NCBI GenBank assembly: GCA_964467615.1 | Contig: CAYXRK010000039.1 | Span: 1 to 29,806, forward strand | Length of the DNA: 29,806 bases | DNA from: CAYXRK01 sp964467615 | GTDB taxonomy: Bacteria; Hydrogenedentota; Hydrogenedentia; Hydrogenedentales; GCA-2746185 | Direction: 5' to 3' | Shown: piece after piece, positions 1 through 6,613 of the stretch | Position numbering within the stretch: position 1 is the first letter of the stretch | How the letters are laid out: each line of letters begins with the position of its first letter | Position numbers and translations under genes: made by a program | The notes under the pieces: model-generated | The model's database searches: none | Told to the model about the DNA's origin: nothing | Seen by the model: only the letters and a program-made list of their open reading frames with translations

Positions 1-1181
1 GCCGTGGTGAAGCCCACGGTAGGCACGATCCAGGAAACGTCGCCTACGTCGGTGGAGCCTTTGGAGATTTCGCCTGCCACGTTTTTGACTTCGGAGAGTG
101 ATCCAATTTCTTTGGGTCCTTTCAATGTCGCCTGAATCGCCTCCGCGAAGCGCCTCTCTTCCTCGGAATACGCGAGGTCGTTGAGCTCTTCGAGATTCTT
201 GAACACCACTTTCGAGAGTGTCTCATTGGGCAACAGGTTGTGCGTGCCGCCGAGGTACTCGGTATCGAGGGTGGTTTCCGTGGCGAGCGCGGCGCCTTCG
301 GCGCACTTGACGAGCCGGGCGTACAGCTTACGGAGGGTCTCGACGTCGGGGTTGCGGACGTAGTAGAACACTTCGGCGAATTCGGGCACGACATTCGGCG
401 CGCCGCCTCCGGACGTAATCACGTGATGAATGCGCGTGCCCTCGGGCGTGTGTTCGCGCAGGAGTTCGGCGGCGTAGTCCATCAACTCGACGGCATCAAG
501 CGCGGAGCGCCCTTGTTCGGGCGCGCTGGCCGCGTGCGCGGAGACGCCTTTGAATCGGAACTTGGCCGCGATCCGAGCCAGATCGGAGGCGTCGCCCGCC
601 GTGTTGCTCGAGGCCGGGTGCCAATGGAGGACGGCGTCGCAGTCGTCGAACAGTCCCGCGCGCGCCATGAACGTTTTGCCGCTGCCGCCTTCTTCGGCGG
701 GGCAACCGTAGAAGCGGACGGTGGCTTCGAGTTTCCCCGCGTTGATTTGCTCGCCGAGCGCGATGGCCGCCGTCGCCGAAGCGACGCCGAAAAGATGATG
801 ACCGCAACCGTGGCCGAAATCGTTCCCGGGACGCGCCTTTCGCTCCGCGACAGCCTCCTGATTTAGCCCCGGAAGCGCGTCGTATTCCCCCAAGATCCCG
901 ATGATCGGCCCCCCACTCCCGATCTCGGCGACGAACGCGGTGGGGATTTCGGCGACACCGGTGGTAATTTTGAATCCCGCCTTACGTAGCATGGATTCGA
1001 GCAGTTTCGCGGATTTCTCTTCTTGATACCCCGGCTCGGCCCATTCCCAAATTTGCAGCGCCGCCTCCCACGCCGACGTCTCGCGCGACGCGACATCGGC
1101 CAGCAGCGCCTCCCGCTGCGCGAACGCGGGGAGCGACGAGTAAAGAATAAGGAGTGCGACAGAAGCATTAATTCGGATCAT
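1..1181 (-). CDS. Secreted M20-family amidohydrolase (AbgB-like), C-terminus cut off by window edge
   Basis: Reading the minus strand from ATG at 1181 gives an open frame of 393 codons that runs off position 1. It starts with a signal peptide (MIRINASVALLILYSS, then a likely AFA-Q cleavage site), so the product is probably exported. The mature part has M20 peptidase/amidohydrolase features: AEPGYQEEKSAKLLE near the start, GEYDALPG, the metal-site motif GHGCGHHLFG, an EEGGSGK acid pair, HWHP, and a dimerisation-type stretch GVSAHAASAPEQGRSALDA. This pattern is closest to AbgB/aminobenzoyl-glutamate-type hydrolases, which cleave amide bonds using two metal ions. The true substrate is unknown. 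No clear Shine-Dalgarno site precedes the ATG; the start was chosen because it gives an intact signal peptide. The end of the lid and catalytic C-terminus lies outside the window. Confidence 0.9.
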   Translation of the reverse strand, partial: MIRINASVALLILYSSLPAFAQREALLADVASRETSAWEAALQIWEWAEPGYQEEKSAKLLESMLRKAGFKITTGVAEIPTAFVAEIGSGGPIIGILGEYDALPGLNQEAVAERKARPGNDFGHGCGHHLFGVASATAAIALGEQINAGKLEATVRFYGCPAEEGGSGKTFMARAGLFDDCDAVLHWHPASSNTAGDASDLARIAAKFRFKGVSAHAASAPEQGRSALDAVELMDYAAELLREHTPEGTRIHHVITSGGGAPNVVPEFAEVFYYVRNPDVETLRKLYARLVKCAEGAALATETTLDTEYLGGTHNLLPNETLSKVVFKNLEELNDLAYSEEERRFAEAIQATLKGPKEIGSLSEVKNVAGEISKGSTDVGDVSWIVPTVGFTT

Positions 1182-1581
1182 GATGGAGGGATCTTTTCGC
1201 GAGTTGGGTTAGGGCCACCGTATTTTAACGGTAGAGCTTTCCCAACGCACGCGATCCCGATCCGGGCTCGATACACCCGAGGCTCTGCAACACTATGCCT
1301 GCCCGCAACTACCGGTTCAAAGCCTGAGAGGCGAAGGTGGTAATTCGTTTCGCACCTGAATTTGTCGCGCTGCTCCGTAGCTGCAACGATACATCGAGCC
1401 CCAGACGAAGAAGCGATGCGTTAGGGTGGCGAGACGATCCGACGTAAGCTTGTGACCGCTGGTAGCGCCCCAGTTTGGGCAAGCTCCAGGATCAGCGATC
1501 CCGATTCGCTGCGCACCTAGACTTAGCCACTCTAAGATCGTGGCTTGCCTTCCCGCGCACAACACGTATTTCCATCGCATG
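1182..1581. other. Gene-poor stretch between DUF4145 gene and amidohydrolase
   Basis: About 400 bases without a gene I can support. An 87-codon minus-strand frame (1317-1580) begins right after the DUF4145 stop codon, but its composition (many W, C and R, no recognisable domain) does not look like the neighbouring genes. A short hairpin CCGT-ATTTTA-ACGG is visible near 1217-1230. The segment around 1225-1290 superficially resembles a tRNA but lacks a pairing D-stem. Confidence 0.5.
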
Positions 1582-2148
1582 TCAAGGATTTGGTTGGATT
1601 CGTGAGGGGAAATCGTAGAGGAATGTCAGGATCATCTCGATGAATGTCAGCAAATCTTTCGAGTCGATCGATTCCATGACAACAATCTCGTGATTGGCCT
1701 CGTTACTCTTCTTGCGAATCTGGTCTACCCATCCTTTGCCATTCGGCGGCACGAATCCGTTGTTGGCCAAGTGTTCTACGTACTCGACAAAAGACTGGCC
1801 AGGCTTCGCCCCGTGATCGACAGCAATGTGCATCAATATCTTCCGACACAAAAGTACAGCGGCGGTGTGGTTACCTCCGGCGGTCGACCTACGAGCTTCT
1901 TCGTAGAGTAATGCGATGTTCACAGGTACGTTTGGCACGCGTCTCCCATACGCCACACCCGGAATCGGCCTCGTCTGGTCCTCAAAAAAACTTGGTCGAT
2001 TGCAGTGTGGGCAAATACGAACAACGTGGCGACCATCAACCGTACACCAGCCACGTTCAGATGAAACGGTATTATCACAGTGCCCACAGGTGTAAGCGAA
2101 TGGCGGGATTCCCTGCGGATTCCCCCAGTTCGGCGACAATGCATCCAT
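1582..2148 (-). CDS. DUF4145 domain protein with N-terminal zinc ribbon
   Basis: 188 residues. The N-terminal third has two CxxC pairs (C21/C24 and C46/C49), the usual layout of a small zinc ribbon. From about residue 75 the protein matches the DUF4145 pattern: an all-helical stretch with IALLYEEARRS, AAVLLCRKILMHIA and GWVDQIRKKSNEANHE, ending in an ILTFLYDFP helix. DUF4145 occurs alone and also fused to restriction or defence proteins; its molecular function is not established. An AAGGA sits about 12 bases upstream of the ATG, a weak Shine-Dalgarno. A perfect TATAAT lies upstream at 2238-2243 on the same strand. The gene sits in a stretch rich in toxin-antitoxin-type genes, so a role in defence or stress is a context-based guess only. 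Confidence 0.8.
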   Translation of the reverse strand: MDALSPNWGNPQGIPPFAYTCGHCDNTVSSERGWCTVDGRHVVRICPHCNRPSFFEDQTRPIPGVAYGRRVPNVPVNIALLYEEARRSTAGGNHTAAVLLCRKILMHIAVDHGAKPGQSFVEYVEHLANNGFVPPNGKGWVDQIRKKSNEANHEIVVMESIDSKDLLTFIEMILTFLYDFPSRIQPNP

Positions 2149-2237
2149 CTTCGATTCTCGTCCTTTATGGGCCGACGCGCCGAGAACATGGCGCGAACAC
2201 TCGCTATCACGTAGTTGAGTGTCTTTGGCCTATCCAG

Positions 2238-2243
2238 ATTATA
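2238..2243 (-). promoter_or_regulatory. Possible -10 element for DUF4145 gene
   Basis: A perfect TATAAT on the minus strand in an AT-rich patch, about 90 bases upstream of the DUF4145 start. No convincing -35 hexamer is found at 16-18 bases; a TTGACT occurs further off, 25 bases upstream. A plausible but unproven promoter. Confidence 0.35.
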
Positions 2244-2387
2244 AACCTAATTAGTTCAATCACATTGAAGTCAAGTTTGCCTTGTCGCGGATGCGTGGCC
2301 ACTTCGGGACGCTATTCGAGACTGCGCACACCAACTCCGACTGCGCCGGCACCAAGACGCTAAATCGCAGAATCGATGCGGTCGGCG

Positions 2388-2702
2388 CTATGATCGGCTT
2401 CGGGTTAGCCGTTTGAGAAGGCGTTTCGCGTCGCGGCGCAACGTTGAGGCGTCGCGGGCGGTTTCGGCGCGGGCAATGGTCTCGCTGAGCGTGCTGCCGA
2501 GGGCGAGTGAGATCGTCTCGAGCGTGTTTAGCTTCGAGCGTAGTCCCTGCTCCACGTGCGAGATCGCGCCTTGCGACACGTTCGCGTTCCTCGCGAGATC
2601 CTTCTGCGTGAGCCCGTTCCGCAACCGGTACGCTTTCAAAATGACCCCAATGCGTCGGTTTAGATCACGGTTCGACCCCGCGGCGGCGTTCGTTGTGGGC
2701 AT
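2388..2702 (-). CDS. Xre/Cro-type helix-turn-helix regulator
   Basis: 104 residues from ATG at 2702 (an alternative ATG at 2720 adds MGRFFK). Residues of about 14-70 form a typical HTH_3 domain: IGVILKAYRLRNGLTQKDLA, NANVSQGAISHVEQG, then TLETISLALG. The C-terminal tail is short and very basic (RRDAKRLLKRLTRSRS). It overlaps the end of the upstream small acidic gene by 43 bases in another frame, so the two are very likely co-transcribed and translationally coupled. Xre proteins in such pairs often repress their own operon and can act as antitoxins; that role is inferred from layout, not from sequence identity. Confidence 0.85.
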   Translation of the reverse strand: MPTTNAAAGSNRDLNRRIGVILKAYRLRNGLTQKDLARNANVSQGAISHVEQGLRSKLNTLETISLALGSTLSETIARAETARDASTLRRDAKRLLKRLTRSRS

Positions 2703-2902
2703 TTTGAAGAATCGTCCCATACCTCGAAGATGCGGTCGACGAGATCGTAGATGTCGTCCAAGTCGCGGCGCTCGAATATCCACCGATGCGCCCTGTCGAC
2801 CAGCGACTCAATTGGCCCGTCCGGCACGCCATCTTCAAGACAGTGAATGCGGAGATCGATCAGAAACTCCACTAACTCTGTATACTCTCTTCGGTCTGCC
2901 AT
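2660..2902 (-). CDS. Small acidic hypothetical protein, overlaps xre gene
   Basis: 80 residues from ATG at 2902, chosen because AAGGA lies about 8 bases upstream. The protein is acidic and helical (ELVEFLIDLRIHCLEDG, then RRDLDDIYDLVDRIFEVWDD) with a basic tail. I do not recognise a family. Its last 43 bases overlap the start of the Xre regulator gene. This order (small protein then Xre) with overlapping ends resembles type II toxin-antitoxin or phage-type control modules, but no toxin motif is visible. Confidence 0.6.
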   Translation of the reverse strand: MADRREYTELVEFLIDLRIHCLEDGVPDGPIESLVDRAHRWIFERRDLDDIYDLVDRIFEVWDDSSKCPQRTPPRGRTVI

Positions 2903-2960
2903 TGTCGTTTCCTTATCGATTGAAGTTGATAACCAATAAGGCAATGGCCCTTCGCGCCTA

Positions 2961-3099
2961 ACGTGATGTTTAGGAAATCTGGTCCGGCTCCTTTCCCTAG
3001 CTGGAAGACCTAGGCTCGCTGTTCCACTCCACGGTGAACAGCGTCGTGACCAGGCTGCTTACGGGCAATGCCCGGTACAGCTATCCTGCGACATCACGT
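2961..3099. ncRNA. Multi-branched inverted-repeat structure (candidate structured RNA or mobile-element remnant)
   Basis: A 9-base perfect inverted repeat closes the element: ACGTGATGT at 2961-2969 and ACATCACGT at 3091-3099. After a small internal loop the stem continues with AGGA/TCCT. Inside lie three further hairpins in a row: CCTAG/CTAGG near 2996-3014, an 8-bp perfect CGCTGTTC/GAACAGCG at 3017-3043, and a longer GCTG...CGGGC-AAT-GCCCG...CAGC at 3054-3081. The nesting gives a cloverleaf-like fold of about 139 bases. I do not recognise it as a known RNA family; whether it acts as RNA or DNA cannot be told from one copy. Confidence 0.45.
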
Positions 3100-3324
3100 C
3101 AAGTGATCAGAATTGTTTAATCGCTGACGTCGAATCTGCTGCTGCATTCGAACCACCCCCCTTCCAAACGGATTTGGTAAGCGATCTTCCAGGGTTGGCT
3201 TTCCCCCGTAGATCAAGTGTATTACAAAATGTATTTCCTGTCAAGTTTGAATCGAAACAGCCTCGGATTCGAAATCGGGAAACGAGGGTGAAGCGGAGAC
3301 TGCGAACGAGGATCGACAACGCAC

Positions 3325-3400
3325 GGTAGCGCCTGCCTCGATGAGGCCGGCGTAGGGTAGGCTACGGGCGTGCACCGGTTTCGTCGAAACAGGCGCTACC
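3325..3400. repeat. Cloverleaf-forming inverted repeat (REP/MITE-like)
   Basis: A 25-base imperfect inverted repeat bounds 76 bases: the left arm 3325-3349 begins GGTAGCGCCTG and the right arm 3376-3400 ends CAGGCGCTACC. The five mismatches between the arms are all transitions. Each arm also contains its own hairpin (GCCTC-GAT-GAGGC; GTTTC-GTC-GAAAC), and the centre holds a third (CGTAG-GGTAGG-CTACG). The whole thus folds as an outer stem with three hairpins. Such elements are typical of REP-like or other small nonautonomous repeats. No second full copy is present in this window. Confidence 0.5.
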
Positions 3401-3497
3401 ACGCACACGGATCGAGGTCATTGGTAGTCGAGTGTTGTAGAATCATTTCCGTCCGCGGAGCGACCCCGAGAGAACGACGGCATTACGAGGAAAATCC

Positions 3498-3803
3498 ATG
3501 AAGAAGGAATACGACTTCAGCAAGGGTAAACGCGGCGCTGTTATCCAACCGCCGCCAGGAAAGACGCGGATCACAATTCGTTTGGACGAGGAGGCGATCG
3601 CGTGGTTCAAGGAGCAGGCGGATGCGGCCGGCGGCGCGAACTATCAGACGCTGATCAATCAGGCGCTGCGCGAGTACATCGGTTCGAAGCGCGAGCCGCT
3701 GGGTGCCGAAGATTTGTTCGAGTTGCGCAAGGCCAAACGCGCCGAAGGCAAAAAGCGTTCGGTCTCCCTTGCCGAAGCGAGACGCCGCCTGAAGATTAGC
3801 TAA
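3498..3803 (+). CDS. BrnA-like antitoxin (ribbon-helix-helix), orphan
   Basis: 101 residues. Residues of about 24-62 read RITIRLDEEAIAWFKEQADA, then GGANYQTLINQALREYI, the pattern of the BrnA antitoxin/CopG-type family that binds operator DNA as a dimer and neutralises the BrnT ribonuclease. The C-terminal third is basic and helical. A good Shine-Dalgarno (GAGGA) sits 6 bases before the ATG. In standard modules brnT lies directly upstream, but here that stretch holds only the structured repeat and no open frame resembling BrnT. The gene runs convergently into vapC. It is either an orphan antitoxin or a stand-alone regulator. Confidence 0.8.
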   Translation: MKKEYDFSKGKRGAVIQPPPGKTRITIRLDEEAIAWFKEQADAAGGANYQTLINQALREYIGSKREPLGAEDLFELRKAKRAEGKKRSVSLAEARRRLKIS

Positions 3804-3817
3804 CGTTTCCTCCTCGT

Positions 3818-4216
3818 CTAAACCCACCGAATCTTGATATGCGCTTCCAATGCCTTGAACTCGGCGTCGCCGGTGACGAGTTCTGCTTTGCGTTCTTTTG
3901 CAAGAGCGGCGGCGAATGCGTCCGCGAGGCTGATGGGGTGGCGGGCCTTGAGGTCTGCGGCGGTGTCGGCCAGGGCGCGGGTGACGGAATGAAACTCGAT
4001 GGGCAGCGCCGGCAGATCGGCTGCGATGCGTTCCCAACGTTCGCGTCCTTCTTTCCGCACGACGATATATTTCACTTCGGCGTAGTTCACTTCGGTCATG
4101 TGGAGCGGTTGATCGCGTTCGCTCGCCCGATCGAGGAGCCGTCTCACCGCGTCGCCGCCGTCTTCGGCGCGCAGGAAGGCGAGCAGAGCGAAGCTGTCCA
4201 ACACCGCGCCCGCCAT
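3818..4216 (-). CDS. vapC: VapC-type PIN-domain ribonuclease toxin
   Basis: 132 residues, the normal size for VapC. PIN-domain acidic residues are in place: D7 in AVLDSFALLAFL, E47 in NYAEVKYI, D99 in SLADAFAAALA and D117 in LVTGDAEFK. These coordinate Mg2+/Mn2+ for RNA cleavage; VapC toxins usually cut tRNA or rRNA. The ATG lies one base after the stop codon of the AbrB-type partner gene, so the pair is translationally coupled. All four acidic residues are kept, so the nuclease is probably active. The RNA target cannot be read from sequence. Confidence 0.92.
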   Translation of the reverse strand: MAGAVLDSFALLAFLRAEDGGDAVRRLLDRASERDQPLHMTEVNYAEVKYIVVRKEGRERWERIAADLPALPIEFHSVTRALADTAADLKARHPISLADAFAAALAKERKAELVTGDAEFKALEAHIKIRWV

Positions 4217-4217
4217 G

Positions 4218-4484
4218 CTACCGGTCTTCGAGCGCTTTCTCGGCGCGTTTGTGTTCGGCCCATTCTTCCTTGAGCGATTTCGCGCCGGGCTTGCGTTCGA
4301 GAATGCCGTGCAACTTGGCGATCGTGTGCCGCGTGACGGGTTTCAACAGGATTCCCTCGGGCGTCGCCTGGACGATGGCCCGGCTGCCTGTCTCGATGAG
4401 AAATTGTCTCCGTAGCCAAGCAGGAATCACGACCTGGCCTTTGGTCGTGAAGAGGACCGAGTCGGTTGTCTTTTTCCCGTTCAT
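4218..4484 (-). CDS. vapB: VapB-type AbrB/MazE-fold antitoxin
   Basis: 88 residues from ATG at 4484 (a TTG at 4520 would add 12 residues but would place the start in the promoter). Residues of about 8-52 form a swapped-hairpin AbrB domain: LFTTKGQVVIPAWLRRQF, then IETGSRAIVQATPEGILLKP. The remaining tail is a charged helix that would wrap the toxin. It is followed by vapC with a one-base gap. There is no Shine-Dalgarno; the promoter -10 box ends 7 bases before the ATG, which suggests a leaderless mRNA. The protein probably represses its own promoter by binding the direct repeats there. Confidence 0.88.
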   Translation of the reverse strand: MNGKKTTDSVLFTTKGQVVIPAWLRRQFLIETGSRAIVQATPEGILLKPVTRHTIAKLHGILERKPGAKSLKEEWAEHKRAEKALEDR

Positions 4485-4491
4485 ACAAGCA

Positions 4492-4537
4492 AGTATAACG
4501 TAGGTCATTTGGTAAGACAACTCGACTTCGGTAAGAC
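4492..4537 (-). promoter_or_regulatory. vapBC promoter with paired GTCTTACC repeats
   Basis: On the minus strand TTGTCT (4515-4520) and TATACT (4492-4497) are separated by exactly 17 bases, a good sigma-70 type promoter. The -10 ends 7 bases before the vapB ATG, so the transcript would start at or next to the start codon. An 8-base direct repeat GTCTTACC occurs at 4530-4537 and 4511-4518, 19 bases apart, and the nearer copy overlaps the -35. This is the expected place for an autoregulatory operator. Confidence 0.65.
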
Positions 4538-4680
4538 ATTAACCCAGTTTCCTTCGCAGGTTGCATTCCGCCTGATCAAGGCACCGCGTTTGCTCATCCT
4601 CTGTGGCCTTCGTGCCATTGTGGTTGTACCTCATACGTTAACCAGGAACTGCTATCCTTTTGCCTGGGACTTACAAACGC

Positions 4681-6276
4681 ATGAACACGTTGGTTGAAAT
4701 AGTCCAGGCGGCGCAGCGGGGGGATGAGCGGGCGTATCCCCTTATCGTGCAACGGTTTGAGGACGCGGCGCAGGGGTGGGCGTATGCCGTGCTGGGGGAC
4801 TATCACCTCGCGCAGGACGCGGTGCAGGAGGCGTTCGCGGAGGCGTTTTCGTGTTTGGCGAAGTTGCGGGAGCCGGCGGCGTTTCCGGGTTGGTTCAAGC
4901 GGATCGTCATCAAACGGATCGACCGGATCACGCGGGGCAAGAAGTTGCCGACGGTGTCGCTAGAGGCGGCGGGGGACGTGGGCGAATCCGCCGACAGTTC
5001 ATCGCGCATCGACACGGAATCGGCGGCAGTATCACTCGATCGCGCGCTGAGTCACCTACCCGATCACGAACGCGCCATCGCGCGGGACTATTACTTCGAC
5101 GACTTTGAACAGAAGGACCTCGCGGCGCGTCATGGCGTGCCGGTGACGACTGTCAAGAAGCGGCTGTATGCATCGCGTCAGCGGATTCGGGCGGCCGCGC
5201 CGGAGTTGCGCGAGTTTTTGGACGGGCCGGACGACGGCGCGGAGCATCTCTCGCCCGCGGTGCAATTGTTCGCGGCGGCGTGGAACGGTCACGCGGCGCG
5301 CGCCGAGCGGCTTTTGCGGGAACATCCGGATTTGGTCCAACTTCGGAATGAGGACGGGCTGAGCGTTTTGCTTTATGCGGCGCACGCCGCGCACCGCAAG
5401 GGCGACTACAGTGTCGTGGATGTGTTGGTGTCGCGCGGGGCGCTGTTGGACGCTCACACGGCGGCGGCGCTGGGGATTCGGCGGTTGCTTGAGGCGTATA
5501 TACGGACCGACGCGGGCGCGGCGCGACATTGCGGGGCATGGGGCCGGACGCCTCTGCATTGGGCGGCGTCGGGCGGGCACGACGAGTTGGCAGCGTGGTT
5601 GATGGCGCGAGGTGCTGAGGCGGGCGCGGCGGACGTTTTCGGGTGTACGGCGCTGCATGCCGCGGCGGAGATGGGGCATCGGACAACTGTGGCGCTGCTG
5701 GCGAAACATGGCGCGAACGCGCATGCGCGGCTGAAGAATGGAAAGTCGGCGATGCACCTCGCGGCGCAGGCGGGACACTATGGCGTCGTGGAGGAATTGA
5801 TGCGGCTCGAGGCGCGGATCGATGTGTTCGCGGCGACGAGCCTGGGACTCGAGGGGCAGGTCAAGAAGATGTTGGGGCGCGATCCGTTTCTTGCGAAGGC
5901 GCGTTTGCCGTATGGCGCGACGCCGTTGCACGTGGCTGCGGAGGACGGGCAATTCAAGATGGCGGAATTTTTGGTCGAGCAGGGCGCGGAGATCGACGTG
6001 ATCTGCGCGACGGAATTGGGCTGGGAGGAGCAGTTGGTGCGGCTTTTGGCGGCGTCGCCGGGGGTGATCCACGCGCGCGGGGGGTCGTTCGGGCACACGG
6101 CGCTGCACGCGGCAACCACACGGGGGAACCGTCCGCTCGCGCGATTGCTACTCGAACGCGGCGCGGAGATCAACGCGAAGGACCGGATGTTCGAGAAGAC
6201 CGCGTTGGGCGAGGCGTTGTATTTCGGGAACGAGGCGATGGCGCGGTTGTTGACGGAGCATGGGGCGCGGGGGTGA
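4681..6276 (+). CDS. ECF-type sigma factor fused to ankyrin repeats
   Basis: 531 residues from ATG at 4681; a TTG at 4660 would add seven. Residues of about 5-80 are sigma-70 region 2 (QRGDERAYPLIVQRFED, DYHLAQDAVQEAFAEAF, PAAFPGWFKRIVIKRIDR). Residues 118-171 are region 4 (LDRALSHLPDHERAIARDYY, DFEQKDLAARHGVPVTTVKK), the -35-binding helix-turn-helix. Residues of about 192-531 are ankyrin repeats, with TPLHWAASGGH (290), TALHAAAEMGH (323), AMHLAAQAGH (357), TPLHVAAEDGQ (414) and TALHAATTRGN (473). Ordinary ECF factors are about 180-200 residues and end after region 4, so the extension nearly triples the length. No anti-sigma factor gene is adjacent; by analogy with ECF groups carrying C-terminal regulatory domains, the ankyrin part may control activity or tether a partner. 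The base sequence is continuous, with no frameshift. Confidence 0.92.
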   Translation: MNTLVEIVQAAQRGDERAYPLIVQRFEDAAQGWAYAVLGDYHLAQDAVQEAFAEAFSCLAKLREPAAFPGWFKRIVIKRIDRITRGKKLPTVSLEAAGDVGESADSSSRIDTESAAVSLDRALSHLPDHERAIARDYYFDDFEQKDLAARHGVPVTTVKKRLYASRQRIRAAAPELREFLDGPDDGAEHLSPAVQLFAAAWNGHAARAERLLREHPDLVQLRNEDGLSVLLYAAHAAHRKGDYSVVDVLVSRGALLDAHTAAALGIRRLLEAYIRTDAGAARHCGAWGRTPLHWAASGGHDELAAWLMARGAEAGAADVFGCTALHAAAEMGHRTTVALLAKHGANAHARLKNGKSAMHLAAQAGHYGVVEELMRLEARIDVFAATSLGLEGQVKKMLGRDPFLAKARLPYGATPLHVAAEDGQFKMAEFLVEQGAEIDVICATELGWEEQLVRLLAASPGVIHARGGSFGHTALHAATTRGNRPLARLLLERGAEINAKDRMFEKTALGEALYFGNEAMARLLTEHGARG

Positions 6277-6298
6277 GGGATTAGGTTAGAATATTTGC

Positions 6299-6613
6299 GT
6301 GGACACATTGACGCAAACCTTGCCGCTTCGAGACGAGATACTCGCGAAACTGCGCGAATCGAGCGGATACGTCGAGAAGGAATTTAAGGCGCACATCGAC
6401 GGTATATTCGGATCGATCGCGCGTGGCGAGGAACGCGCTGACAGCGATTTGGACGTGCTCGTGACTTTTGGCGAAAAGGCGAGTCTTCTTGACTTGTGTG
6501 GGCTGGGCGACTATTTGGAGGACATGTTCGGGCGGAAGGTGGACGTAGTCCCTCGAAGGGTATTGCGCAAGGAGATCGCTCCGTATGTTTTTCGAGACCT
6601 AATTCCGATATGA
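6299..6613 (+). CDS. mntA: MntA-type minimal nucleotidyltransferase antitoxin
   Basis: 104 residues from GTG at 6299. It carries the nucleotidyltransferase signature GSX10DXD: G38-S39 and D50-x-D52 in GSIARGEERADSDLDVLV. MntA enzymes neutralise the partner HEPN toxin HepT by transferring AMP onto a tyrosine near its active site. The stop codon overlaps the ATG of the HEPN gene (ATGA), a hallmark of these pairs. No Shine-Dalgarno is visible; TAGAAT ends 6 bases before the GTG, consistent with a leaderless start. It lies 22 bases after the sigma-ankyrin gene, so some read-through transcription is possible. The third catalytic acid is not assigned with certainty. Confidence 0.88.
   Translation: MDTLTQTLPLRDEILAKLRESSGYVEKEFKAHIDGIFGSIARGEERADSDLDVLVTFGEKASLLDLCGLGDYLEDMFGRKVDVVPRRVLRKEIAPYVFRDLIPI

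Larger units (their letters stand above)
2903..3497. other. 595-base noncoding region with two structured elements
   Basis: No credible gene lies here: a 70-codon minus-strand frame at 3107-3319 has no domain and odd composition. The region contains two separate multi-hairpin elements, listed on their own (2961-3099 and 3325-3400), joined by AT-richer sequence around 3200-3250. Confidence 0.6.

Noticed and set aside
1225..1290. tRNA-like stretch (CGGTAGAGC and CGGGCTCGATAC)
   Set aside because: There is no GCTC-type partner for the D-stem, the T-loop is too long and no acceptor stem pairs.
1317..1580. 87-codon minus-strand frame after the DUF4145 gene
   Set aside because: No domain, odd composition and no Shine-Dalgarno; probably chance.
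3107..3319. 70-codon minus-strand frame
   Set aside because: No family resemblance and composition unlike the genes around it; lies between structured repeats.
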